Assembly (NCBI GenBank): GCA_029262635.1 | Contig: JAJCZA010000017.1 | Coordinates: forward strand, 1 to 64,000 | DNA length: 64,000 bases | Direction of reading: 5' to 3' | Source of the DNA: Vampirovibrionales bacterium | Lineage (GTDB): Bacteria; Cyanobacteriota; Vampirovibrionia; Vampirovibrionales; Vampirovibrionaceae | Shown here: positions 16,424-23,807 of the stretch, piece by piece | Position numbering within the stretch: the first letter of the stretch is position 1 | Layout: each line of letters begins with the position of its first letter | Notes under the pieces: model-generated | Told to the model about the DNA's origin: nothing | What the model saw: only the letters and a program-made list of their open reading frames with translations | Database searches by the model: none | Position numbers and translations under genes: made by a program

Positions 16424-16741
16424 CTATTGAGGTTCTAAACCATACACTCGAAACAATTTCAGTGCCTTCAAGGCGGCAGGCACATTGTAAACTAGACGCC
16501 CGTGGAAAGTGCTAAAGGAATGAAACAATTGCTTCTCCCCACCTATTAACCACAGAACTTCTAGATCATTTTCATCCAACCAACTTAAGAAAGCACTTTT
16601 CTTTATTAAAGCAAAAGATGGTCCTTCCTCGGCAACACTGGGGTCAAGGAAAATGCTTTCCCCTTGATCGTTGTGCCATAAACCAAAATTGCCTTTTGAG
16701 CGAGTAAGTTGAAAATCATCTATTAGTTCAGCAGCAGGCAT
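16424..16741 (-). CDS. Small hypothetical protein downstream of GHKL ATPase gene
   Basis: A 105-residue ORF with no ribosome binding site at its ATG. It starts 20 bases after the GHKL ATPase stop and continues the same transcript. The content (FLDPSVAEEGPSFALIKKSA, then ENDLEVLWLIGGEKQLF) looks like the C-terminal domain of a longer protein, because it begins mid-fold and its frame stays open upstream into the GHKL gene. It could be a genuine small partner or a 3' relic. A solo IS end lies just beyond its stop. Confidence 0.5.
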   Translation of the reverse strand: MPAAELIDDFQLTRSKGNFGLWHNDQGESIFLDPSVAEEGPSFALIKKSAFLSWLDENDLEVLWLIGGEKQLFHSFSTFHGRLVYNVPAALKALKLFRVYGLEPQ

Positions 16742-16761
16742 ATAGAACGATAAAGAACTAT

Positions 16762-19104
16762 CTAATGAGAAGCGTCATTTACTGATTCGTGCAGGGAGTC
16801 AATAGTAGGTATTAAGAACGGAGCAATATAAGAACTGATTGCCTGTATGTCTTCAACAGTATAGTCTTCATTCTCATTCTTATTTTCAATACCGTTCAAT
16901 AAGCCCAGGCCTAGCAAAACCAAGCCGTATTTATATTGCCTCTCAATCGTGTCCACAGAATTTTTTTTCGCGACTTTCTCAGTCTGTAGATATATGTTGT
17001 CCATGTTAATAAAGAAGTCGTATCCATCGACACCAGCGTCTCGTACCTCTAGCGCTGTTTCCTCGTCATGATTATAGATTCCCCATTCATCCTTCCGTAC
17101 CTCTATAATATTCGGCAACGCTAAGCCTTCTGGACTTTTATCTGAATCCTTCTTGTCCCTTTCAGAAGGAGGTTTCCGCTTACCTTTTTCTCCTTTCCCA
17201 TGCTCCGTTTTTTGAATTACTTCAAGAGTAAATTCGCTTGAAAACGGTTCTGTTTGGGTAGGATCCGACACTTCAAGGGATAGGGTATAACTCATTCCTT
17301 TACTAGCAGTCTTTGGCAATGAAACATTTAACGTTCCATATCCATTCCACAAATTCATCTGAAAATCGGTATATTCTTCTCTATTTAGAAAGAGGGAAAT
17401 TTCACCAGAATGAGACTCACGGGAAAAATAATCGTTTCTGGCATCCGTCTTGTACTTAATTCTGCACCGCCTCATTTCTTCCACATTGCGAGGATTCTCT
17501 TTTGGGTACTCTTTCTCTAACATAAAGTACGTCGGAAACTCTTTACCTTCAAATTTTGTTTTATCTTTTCCACCGGTTGGGTTAACTGGATTTGTAATTT
17601 TCTTGCCTTGTATAAACAATTTATTCAATGTAGGCGATTTTTTCATAACTTTTTCTATGGCTTCTACAATAGGTTCATCATCTTCAGACTTACGATCCAA
17701 TAATTCTCTTCGGCGTTTATCTTTTAACTCTCGAAGACCAGCATGATTTGAAATCAGTTCCTCCAATTCACCCATAAGCTTTTTATACACTTCACCTTTA
17801 CGCAGACGGTCACGGCTATTCATGAACAAATCTTCTCGCGCTCTTCCTGGTATTTTCGAGCAGTCAACAATGACCAGTATTGAATCGGCAATATATGCCA
17901 TTCCCACAGACTTTTTCTTGAAAAACGTTTTCTCGGCATATCCATGGGTTTGTCCATTTATAGCAAAAAGTATCCCCTCCTTCGTAGTATATTTTTTATC
18001 TTGCCCCTCTTTAAACGCAACGAGTTTAACAGGTAACTCTAAACTTTCAAAATGTATCACTGCCGAAGTCGGAAAACCCTCTTCAACATTGCTGCGCTTA
18101 TCTTCCTCTATTCGTATATTTAGACCTGTTAAGGTTGTTTCAAGAGTGTGACCTGTATAGTCACGTCTCTCATACATTCTCACAGGAAGAGCTATTTCCG
18201 GCATCAGAAGCGAAAGCCTGTTATATAGGTCAAACAAAATATTTGTACGCAAAGATGCAGACATCTGGTAGTCATACAATTTGATAAACGCCCCCCCAGT
18301 AACTGGCATCCCATATGCATCAGAACTAGTCGGCGCCAACGGCAATTCGTCTGCTTCAAAGCGTAAAATCTTCCGTGACGGGGCTAAATACTTGTATACT
18401 GAACTTCTTACTTCACCGGATGGATCGAATCTACGTACAACCGTAAACCCCCAATATGTTGAAGAATCATCAACAAAACGGTCATCCTCTTTTAGAATCA
18501 ATGGGTTTCGCTTTGAAATGATCAACTGTACATTATGAACACCGCAAAATTGAAGAACTCCTGTTCCCCCCATATTAAACTTACCTTGCACAAAGGGGAT
18601 TCTTAACTTATTTGATTTGTTCAAAGATAAAAATGTATCGGGCATCTTATTCGGAGTTTGCCCTTCACCTTCATCTATAATCGTATAACAAGGTTTTGAT
18701 CTACTGCCTGTAGCAATGAGCTTGATATTTTCAGCTAACTCGTTTCTCTCTGACACCTGCAAATTTGTCAGACGCCCACTATAAATGCAAAAAAAATCTT
18801 CTAAAGCTGCGTAAATGGATGTTGGTGCTTTCTCTGTATTGAGAGGGTTAATTCCTTTTTCCATACACCCTCTCATCAGCAGGGCATCAACTGAATTAAT
18901 AATTTTTTCTACTAAAGCCGCGTCTGGACTACTCTGCTGATTTCCAATTGTCGAGAAGTTATTTTCATTGTACCCAAAGTCGATCCAGGCTGAAGGGTCT
19001 ACCCAATATCCTTCACGCTCAAGTATTTCAATAACCTCATCCTCGGATTCAGCTTTAGCAAGGTCAATACAGACTTCCCTATTCTTAATAAGCATCTCAG
19101 CCAT
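16762..19104 (-). CDS. GHKL (Hsp90-like) ATPase domain protein, candidate defence gene
   Basis: A 780-residue cytoplasmic protein. The N-terminal half carries the Bergerat ATP-binding motifs in order: N box EKIINSVDALL near residue 66, IIDEGEGQTP (DxGxG) near 148, and GKFNMGGTGVLQF (GxGxG lid) near 185. Residues ~330-440 resemble the transducer part (REDLFMNSRDRLRKGEVY). The rest is beta-rich with a Lys/Asp-rich linker near 655. GGAGTGGA precedes the ATG. It sits in a mobile cluster beside a recombinase and a broken reverse transcriptase, the kind of place where single-gene GHKL ATPase defence systems occur. Its target is unknown. Confidence 0.72.
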   Translation of the reverse strand: MAEMLIKNREVCIDLAKAESEDEVIEILEREGYWVDPSAWIDFGYNENNFSTIGNQQSSPDAALVEKIINSVDALLMRGCMEKGINPLNTEKAPTSIYAALEDFFCIYSGRLTNLQVSERNELAENIKLIATGSRSKPCYTIIDEGEGQTPNKMPDTFLSLNKSNKLRIPFVQGKFNMGGTGVLQFCGVHNVQLIISKRNPLILKEDDRFVDDSSTYWGFTVVRRFDPSGEVRSSVYKYLAPSRKILRFEADELPLAPTSSDAYGMPVTGGAFIKLYDYQMSASLRTNILFDLYNRLSLLMPEIALPVRMYERRDYTGHTLETTLTGLNIRIEEDKRSNVEEGFPTSAVIHFESLELPVKLVAFKEGQDKKYTTKEGILFAINGQTHGYAEKTFFKKKSVGMAYIADSILVIVDCSKIPGRAREDLFMNSRDRLRKGEVYKKLMGELEELISNHAGLRELKDKRRRELLDRKSEDDEPIVEAIEKVMKKSPTLNKLFIQGKKITNPVNPTGGKDKTKFEGKEFPTYFMLEKEYPKENPRNVEEMRRCRIKYKTDARNDYFSRESHSGEISLFLNREEYTDFQMNLWNGYGTLNVSLPKTASKGMSYTLSLEVSDPTQTEPFSSEFTLEVIQKTEHGKGEKGKRKPPSERDKKDSDKSPEGLALPNIIEVRKDEWGIYNHDEETALEVRDAGVDGYDFFINMDNIYLQTEKVAKKNSVDTIERQYKYGLVLLGLGLLNGIENKNENEDYTVEDIQAISSYIAPFLIPTIDSLHESVNDASH

Positions 19105-19221
19105 ATTCCACTCCAGTTCTTGTCAGTTCTCTACAAATCCCTGCACGATAACACAGGATCGGCACAATATGGCTCAGTATACCACGTGCACAAAACACCT
19201 GAAGACCAAGCCAGAAGATAG

Positions 19222-19263
19222 TGGGCCTAGCAGGGCTTGAACCTGCAACCAAGGGATTATGAT
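19222..19263 (-). tRNA. Orphan 3' half of a tRNA-Met(CAT), att-like
   Basis: On the minus strand the sequence reads anticodon loop with CAT, 3' anticodon stem TCCCT, TGGTT variable loop, T arm GCAGG-TTCAAGC-CCTGC and acceptor TAGGCCC-A. Nothing pairs on the 5' side: the D arm and 5' acceptor are absent. It is therefore not a functional tRNA but the 3' segment left at one end of an integrated element. Confidence 0.75.
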
Positions 19264-19361
19264 TTTTGTTGGATTAGCCTTGGAAACCCCTAACCGGGAT
19301 ATTATAACGTTTGGAGAATGGCATAGGTTACAATCGCGAACTAGACTTTTGTAGCAGCCAT

Positions 19362-19390
19362 TCTTGTGCACTTTTTGTGCATCCGTGCAT
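19362..19390. repeat. GTGCA repeat, possible recombinase arm site (copy 2)
   Basis: CTTGTGCACTTTTTGTGCAT closely matches the repeat at 8,194-8,220. It lies ~135 bp before the tRNA-Phe half. The spacing and sequence fit an integrase arm site at an element end; no binding evidence exists. Confidence 0.35.
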
Positions 19391-19523
19391 AGAAAAGCTT
19401 GGTAAATACTGGTAAATATAAGAATTTTTGAGACTAAACTACCGAAGCAGCTAGCGTCCCATAAGGTAGCAACCAGAGGTTTCTGGAAAACCAAGGAAAT
19501 CAATGGAATAAGTTGCTGCAAAC

Positions 19524-19568
19524 CTGAAAATCCTTGTGTCCCCAGTTCAAATCTGGGAGGAGCCACCA
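19524..19568 (+). tRNA. Orphan 3' half of a tRNA-Phe(GAA), att-like, with CCA
   Basis: The plus strand reads the anticodon loop CTGAAAA, TCCTT stem, TGTGTC variable part, T arm CCCAG-TTCAAAT-CTGGG, acceptor AGGAGCC and encoded ACCA. The matching 5' acceptor (GGCTCCT) is absent upstream. It is a 3' half broken at the anticodon loop, as expected at the far end of an element that integrated in tRNA-Phe. By polarity that element lies to the left and its intact tRNA lies outside the window. Confidence 0.8.
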
Positions 19569-19581
19569 TCCAAATCTAAAG

Positions 19582-19605
19582 ACTCGCTCAACAGGCGGGT
19601 TTTTT
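19582..19605 (+). terminator. Rho-independent terminator after tRNA-Phe half
   Basis: ACTCGC-tcaacag-GCGGGT forms a 6-bp stem (one G-U pair) followed by a T run. It lies 14 bases past the encoded CCA, where a tRNA gene's own terminator would be. It was probably carried over with the original tRNA-Phe 3' flank. Confidence 0.65.
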
Positions 19606-19817
19606 GCGTTTTGAGGTTGTTTGAGATAATGGATATACGGGGCTGAAAAGGGTCTTATTGCTCGATGGAGCAAAGTAGTGTTTGTTCTTTGCTCTACCCA
19701 TATATATCGATTATCAAGCGCCTCTTTGTGTCCCATTGTGTCTGGAGTCTGGATAAGGAACTGGGTTGGAGCAATAAATGGGGTGTCCTACCGTTAAGTA
19801 AAAGGAGCCTTGAACAC

Positions 19818-20777
19818 ATGCCTCGGATTTACGAACGAAAACGAATGTTACCCCCGGAGTGGTGGTCACCTGAACTACAGCAATACTTTGAGCTCTGGTG
19901 CCTCGATATGCAGCAAGGCATGCGTCCTTACACACCGGTGACGGTTCGAACCTTCAAGCGTCGATTCATCCTCTATACTCGCCTCGGCTGGGAAGCGAGT
20001 CCACCCAAAGCGCTCAGTCTGACAGAAGTTTTTAATCCGACCCAAGTTTACCGGGTTCTGAGTAGCTACCCGATAGAAAGCTTCTCAAACCGACATAATA
20101 TGCTGTATAGCCTGGTCAGTTTTGCGAGATTTCTTGTCGCCTTAGGCCTTGTGGAAAACAGCCTTATTGATAAACTTCGGAAATTCCGCCCTAAACGGGT
20201 CATTCCCGCTCGAAAAACCGTCCTCAAAAACGAAAATCAAATCGAAGCCTTACGTCAGGCCATTCAAACCGGAAATTATATTTCCACTTACAGCCGAATT
20301 TTAGATGAGACCATCGTAGAAACCATCATGTACACCGGAATCCGAAACGCCGAACTGTGCCAGCTGAATTTAGAAGATGTAGACTTTAAAGAAAACGTGA
20401 TTCATATTCGATTGGGAAAAGGCCGAAAGGATCGAAAGGTGGGTCTGTCACAGACGCTTCGTCCTATCTTGCTCAAATACTTAAAAGAACGCCAACTCAA
20501 AGCAAACCTTGAGCCCACAGCCTTTTTCATTAATCGCCGAGGAACAAGAATTAAAACTGCCGATATGACCCGTCGCTTCATGCGTTTCTCAAAACGCATG
20601 GGACTCTCCATCACTCCTCATGGACTCCGCCGAACCTTCGCCACCCGCCATGCCGAAAACGGCAAGCCCCTGCACCTCATCCAAAAAGCCCTTGGCCACA
20701 CCGATATTCGAACTACCCAAGGCTATCTTATGTCCGACGAAAAGGCAGTAATCGATGCTATGAAAGACTGGGATTAA
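19818..20777 (+). CDS. XerC/D-like tyrosine recombinase (integrase)
   Basis: I start it at the ATG at 19,818 with AAAGGAG upstream; the track start at 19,665 precedes the terminator region. The 319-residue protein has an N-terminal SAM-like domain (~25-120) and a catalytic domain with all key residues: Arg in TGIRNAELCQ, Lys in LGKGRKDRKV, HGLRRTFATRH (HxxR), LGHTDIRTTQGY with His and the Tyr nucleophile. It sits about 250 bp after an orphan tRNA-Phe half and between two tRNA-Met halves, so it probably mediated one of these insertions. Confidence 0.9.
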   Translation: MPRIYERKRMLPPEWWSPELQQYFELWCLDMQQGMRPYTPVTVRTFKRRFILYTRLGWEASPPKALSLTEVFNPTQVYRVLSSYPIESFSNRHNMLYSLVSFARFLVALGLVENSLIDKLRKFRPKRVIPARKTVLKNENQIEALRQAIQTGNYISTYSRILDETIVETIMYTGIRNAELCQLNLEDVDFKENVIHIRLGKGRKDRKVGLSQTLRPILLKYLKERQLKANLEPTAFFINRRGTRIKTADMTRRFMRFSKRMGLSITPHGLRRTFATRHAENGKPLHLIQKALGHTDIRTTQGYLMSDEKAVIDAMKDWD

Positions 20778-20988
20778 GCACTCAACTAAAGACCTCAAAT
20801 CCGGTTCGAATCTTACTGGAACCGCATACTCTCATAGGCTTGTTTAGGGTTTGGCTTTTTGGTGTTAAAGGTTTTATCGCAGTTACGTCACAATAGCTCG
20901 TGACAAAGAACTTGCTCATACTTTACTTCTTCTATTTTAAATAAGTTAACATTATAAAAAGCATACTATTTATGGATACACTTAGATA

Positions 20989-21709
20989 ATGAGTTTTAAT
21001 GGAGTTACAATTGAGCATATTTGTTCTGTTTACAAGCTATTAAAGACCTATGCTTATTTTGAGAATTTGAATCTGTTCCTGAAGGAGCGTGTTGCTACCT
21101 TTGAAAAATCTTATATTACAGATATAGTTAATTCAAAAGATATAACTAACTCAAAAAAATTAAAATATAACCTTAAAAAATTTACAAAAGACATTAAAAA
21201 TAAAGCAGACCACCCCTTTAACAAAATAGCAAATGTTTTAAATAGTAAAAGTCCATTAAAGCACCCTGATTTTAAAGCTTGGTTAGAGGATATTGATTTT
21301 CGATTATATTTTAAGGGGTTTGAAAATGAGGGTGAAAATAGTAAGAAAACAGGAACGTTTTTAACGAATAGAAAAACAAAAAACGAGTATATTGTTAACA
21401 AAGTAAACTATTTTATCGATGCACCTATAGAGCTCCATATTTTAGAGATCTTATGGACTGTTCTGGTTGGAAAAAAGCTTGACGATACTTTTAGAAGTAG
21501 TTGCTTTGGTAATCGTTTAAGTGAGCATACTAAACGTTACCCTGACAGCTTTTATAAAGGTTCTATAAATCCAAAAAACTTTCAAGGAGAATTGTTCAAG
21601 CGATATGTTGAACAATATAAAGACTGGAGAGATGGAGCATTAAAAACGGCGAGTTCTATAGTAGAAGAGTCTGATTCTAATCTTGCAATCTTTTCTTTAG
21701 ATATAAAAT
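20989..21709 (+). pseudogene. Reverse transcriptase-like gene cut by an IS after motif A
   Basis: The first ~240 codons of the track ORF end exactly where the IS begins at 21,710. The preserved part has NRLSEHTKRYPD and ends LFKRYVEQYKDWRDGALKTA...LAIFSLDIK. The 'FSLDIK' with the catalytic Asp, preceded by a DWRD...A segment, is the motif A context of bacterial defence-associated reverse transcriptases (DRT/AbiA-like). All downstream motifs, including YxDD, are missing; the IS supplies the terminal residues of the track translation. I did not find the 3' part beyond the IS, so a deletion followed insertion. Base composition is strongly AT-rich. Confidence 0.55.
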
Positions 21710-21781
21710 TGACGTGCTCCCCAAAATTGTTACCAGGGGTTGTTAGAGATTTCCGTAAAATAGAGTCAAAGGAGATCTCGA

Positions 21782-22048
21782 ATGAAACCCAAACGATTTA
21801 CCGAAGAACAAATAGTCAGAACCCTGCAAGAACTGGAAGCAGGCGGCATTACGCTTGCTGAAAAAGCCCGAAAGCTTGGCTGCTCGGAAAGCACTATTTA
21901 CCTGTGGAAAAAGAAATACGGCGGACTCGAAGTACAAGACGTCAAAGAGCTGCGTGATTTACGTCAGGAAAACAACCGACTCAAGCAGATGGTGGCCAAT
22001 CTCATGCTGGAAAAAGAGGCCATTGCCGAAGCCTTAAAAAAGCTCTGA
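21782..22048 (+). CDS. IS3-family OrfA (HTH, leucine zipper)
   Basis: The 88-residue protein has the IS3 HTH (RFTEEQIVRTLQELEAGGIT, then LGCSESTIYLWKKKYGG) followed by a coiled coil (LRDLRQENNRLKQMVANLML). It provides end recognition and dimerisation. Near its end A-AAA-AAG at 22,036-22,042 is a classic -1 slippery heptamer; slippage there joins it directly to the OrfB frame to give the OrfAB transposase. Confidence 0.92.
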   Translation: MKPKRFTEEQIVRTLQELEAGGITLAEKARKLGCSESTIYLWKKKYGGLEVQDVKELRDLRQENNRLKQMVANLMLEKEAIAEALKKL

Positions 22049-22068
22049 GCCCAGATACACGAAAAATA

Positions 22069-22899
22069 GTGGTTGAGACGCTGGTCAACAAAGGATTGTC
22101 TCAACGGCAAAGTTGTCGGTTAATCGGGTTGTCACGTGTGGCCGCCCGATATCAGCCGTCACTAGCCAATGAACCATTGGAGGTCAGAATGAAAGAACTG
22201 GCACTAACTTACAACCGTTACGGTTACCGGCGTATCTGGGCATTGTTAAAACGTGAAGGATGGATGGTGAATCTCAAACGCATCTGGCGCTTGTGGAAAA
22301 AGCATCAGTTGCAAGTACCCAAAAAGAAACGGCGTAGAAGACGTCAGGGCAGTATTAATCCCTTATTTCCTAAAAAAGCACTCGCGCCGAATCATATTTG
22401 GACGTTGGATTTCGTTCATGATTCTTTGCGTCATGGGCGGCGAATCCGCATGTTGACAGTGGTGGACGAATTTACCCGAGAAGCACTGAATATTCATGTG
22501 GATTATTCTTTAAAGTCACATGATGTCCAGCAGGTACTGGAATCGCTATTTAACCAACGCGGGGCACCGTGTTATTTACGCAGTGACAATGGTTCTGAAT
22601 TTATTGAAAGGGCATTGAACAAGTGGTTAAAGCAGCAAGGCACTCAGCCGATATTTATTACGCCTGGCAGTCCTTGGGAAAACGGTAAGTGCGAAAGTTT
22701 TAACGGCAAGCTTCGTGATGAGTGTCTGAATGCCCATTGGTTCCAGACAATGCGGGAAGCGCGAGTACTCATTGAAATGTGGCGAAAGCAGTACAATACG
22801 TTTCGCCCTCATCGGTCGTTACGCTACGCGACACCGGTTGAATTCGCCGCCCGTTGGTATTCTACGAATACCAACCCTCCCCCGCAGGCTGTGATATGA
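22069..22899 (+). CDS. IS3-family OrfB transposase (DDE)
   Basis: The frame reads LDFVHDSLR with the first catalytic Asp, SDNGSEFIE with the second and GSPWENGKCESFNGKLRDE with the Glu. The N-terminal segment (YNRYGYRRIWALLKREGWMV) is the IS3 DNA-binding HTH_21 region. Frame analysis shows a -1 slip at AAAAAAG in orfA fuses straight into this frame upstream of the GTG at 22,069, so the active product is OrfAB; the GTG is the track's start. The gene is intact, so the IS may still move. Confidence 0.92.
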   Translation: MVETLVNKGLSQRQSCRLIGLSRVAARYQPSLANEPLEVRMKELALTYNRYGYRRIWALLKREGWMVNLKRIWRLWKKHQLQVPKKKRRRRRQGSINPLFPKKALAPNHIWTLDFVHDSLRHGRRIRMLTVVDEFTREALNIHVDYSLKSHDVQQVLESLFNQRGAPCYLRSDNGSEFIERALNKWLKQQGTQPIFITPGSPWENGKCESFNGKLRDECLNAHWFQTMREARVLIEMWRKQYNTFRPHRSLRYATPVEFAARWYSTNTNPPPQAVI

Positions 22900-22960
22900 T
22901 CCCATTACTCTAATGCCACCTGGTATTAAAAAAGGGGACCAGTCACTTCCAACTCTAAAT

Positions 22961-23002
22961 ACCAAGAACCACCCAACTCTGAAAGCCTGATGGTTCTTGG
23001 TG
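22961..23002. repeat. Hairpin repeat copy 1
   Basis: CCAAGAACCA and TGGTTCTTGG form a perfect 10-bp inverted repeat around a 19-base loop. The 24 bases CTGAAAGCCTGATGGTTCTT...GGTG recur unchanged in copy 2 at 23,535-23,558. The pair flanks the tRNA-Met half. It may be a recombination site or a terminator-like hairpin. Confidence 0.55.
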
Positions 23003-23139
23003 AAGAGTAGCTAAAACCACTGTTGTTTTTTTGTGGGTATTTTTTTTAAAATTTTATCTAAAGGGGAGGCATAAGAACTTCTCACACACTGCGGGCCATT
23101 GAAGAAGGGGCGCATAGGGGTCAAAAAGAAGGGGGGGGG

Positions 23140-23208
23140 GTAAATCGATTTATCACCAATTGTTATACGCAAATGCGGGGAGAGTGCGGTAAATCATATT
23201 ATCACCTA
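23140..23208. promoter_or_regulatory. Paired GGTAAATC...TTATCACC motifs, candidate operators
   Basis: GGTAAATCGATTTATCACC contains the perfect 12-bp palindrome TAAATCGATTTA, and GGTAAATCATATTATCACC recurs 48 bp downstream. Two nearly symmetric copies with the same flanks are typical of a repressor's paired operators. No adjacent regulator gene is obvious. Confidence 0.4.
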
Positions 23209-23240
23209 GGACGCAAACCCTAAAATCAAGTTATAGAGAG

Positions 23241-23287
23241 TGGGCCCAGTAGGATTTGAACCTACAACCAAGGGATTATGAGTTCCT
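23241..23287 (-). tRNA. Second orphan tRNA-Met(CAT) 3' half, att-like
   Basis: On the minus strand: AGGAA, loop CTCATAA, TCCCT, TGGTT, T arm GTAGG-TTCAAAT-CCTAC and acceptor TGGGCCC-A. The 5' anticodon stem keeps only four of five pairs and the D arm and 5' acceptor are missing. It is the same isoacceptor half as 19,222-19,263, in the same orientation. The two copies bracket 4 kb with the recombinase, reverse transcriptase remnant and IS. Confidence 0.75.
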
Positions 23288-23523
23288 GATATTTTTAAAA
23301 GTAGTAATGGAGGTATACTAATTTTATATATTTTTATTTTTTTTCACCGTTCAAAACTCAGGCAAGGGGCTCTCCCGTGGAGAGCGTCGACGAAAGAAGG
23401 GATCGCACCGGGTCGAAAAAAGGCGGGGGGTACCTCCCGTTTTTAACAGAAGCCCGCACACCAAAAAAGTGCAAATTTTATCCTCTTGCACTTCCACTAC
23501 ACTTCCAGGCAAAAATACAAAAA

Positions 23524-23560
23524 ACCACCAAGCGCTGAAAGCCTGATGGTTCTTGGTGGA
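23524..23560. repeat. Hairpin repeat copy 2
   Basis: CCACCAAG and CTTGGTGG form a perfect 8-bp stem around 19 bases. It shares 24 identical bases with copy 1 at 22,961. Located ~250 bp before hsdM. Confidence 0.55.
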
Positions 23561-23807
23561 GGAAGATTGACTCGGTTCGAACCAATTACTATGCCGATGT
23601 TATAGAGTTTGGACAGTATGCTAAAGCTGTAGAAAGCAGTTTAAACTTTAATTTAGCTTAGCGTTTTATTTTTGAAATCATTTAGGGGGAAACGCTACTT
23701 GCTAACTCAAGACCTTTTTTATATATAGGAAGGAAGAGTTTATGTTTCGGGTGTTTTTACTTTATAATAAAAGATTCGTTTAGTATCAATGAGTGAAATG
23801 AGTCTTT

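Larger units (their letters stand above)
19105..19817. other. Gene-poor junction with orphan tRNA halves
   Basis: This 713-bp stretch has no supportable gene. It holds a minus-strand tRNA-Met 3' half, a GTGCA repeat, a plus-strand tRNA-Phe 3' half and a terminator-like stem (all listed separately). The track ORFs here are shadows that read through tRNA sequence. It is best explained as overlapping element boundaries. Confidence 0.7.
21710..22945 (+). mobile_element. Intact IS3-family insertion sequence (~1,236 bp)
   Basis: The ends are inverted repeats TGACGTGCTCCCCAAAATTG (left) and TGACTGGTCCCCTTTTTT (right, minus strand), both followed by TTACCAGG/TACCAGG. Between them lie OrfA and OrfB in overlapping frames with a slippery AAAAAAG. 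I see no target-site duplication, which fits a later deletion or recombination at one end. It interrupts the reverse transcriptase-like gene. Confidence 0.88.
22900..23807. other. Gene-free AT-rich junction upstream of the type I RM operon
   Basis: No convincing ORF lies in these ~900 bp. They hold the IS right end, two related hairpins sharing 24 identical bases, two TAAATC...TTATCACC motifs, a tRNA-Met 3' half and a run of ten G. The hsdM promoter is presumably near the end. The mosaic content suggests several insertion and deletion events. Confidence 0.6.

Noticed and set aside
16762-19104. Assignment to a named defence system
   Set aside because: I can see GHKL motifs but no partner gene set that would match a specific named system.
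19500-19736. Minus-strand 78-aa and 131-aa ORFs around the tRNA halves
   Set aside because: Translated phrases such as 'LDLNWGHKDFQ' and 'ARFELGTQGF' are read-through of tRNA T-arm sequence, a common false ORF.
20797-20835. Possible fourth tRNA half (TCCGGTTCGAATC) after the recombinase
   Set aside because: The T-arm does not pair well and no acceptor or anticodon part can be placed.
20989-21861. Full 290-aa ORF as one protein
   Set aside because: The last ~50 codons lie inside the IS left end; the gene stops at 21,709.
23128-23138. Poly-G run as a regulatory feature
   Set aside because: Isolated homopolymer with no coding frame; could be a sequencing or assembly artefact.
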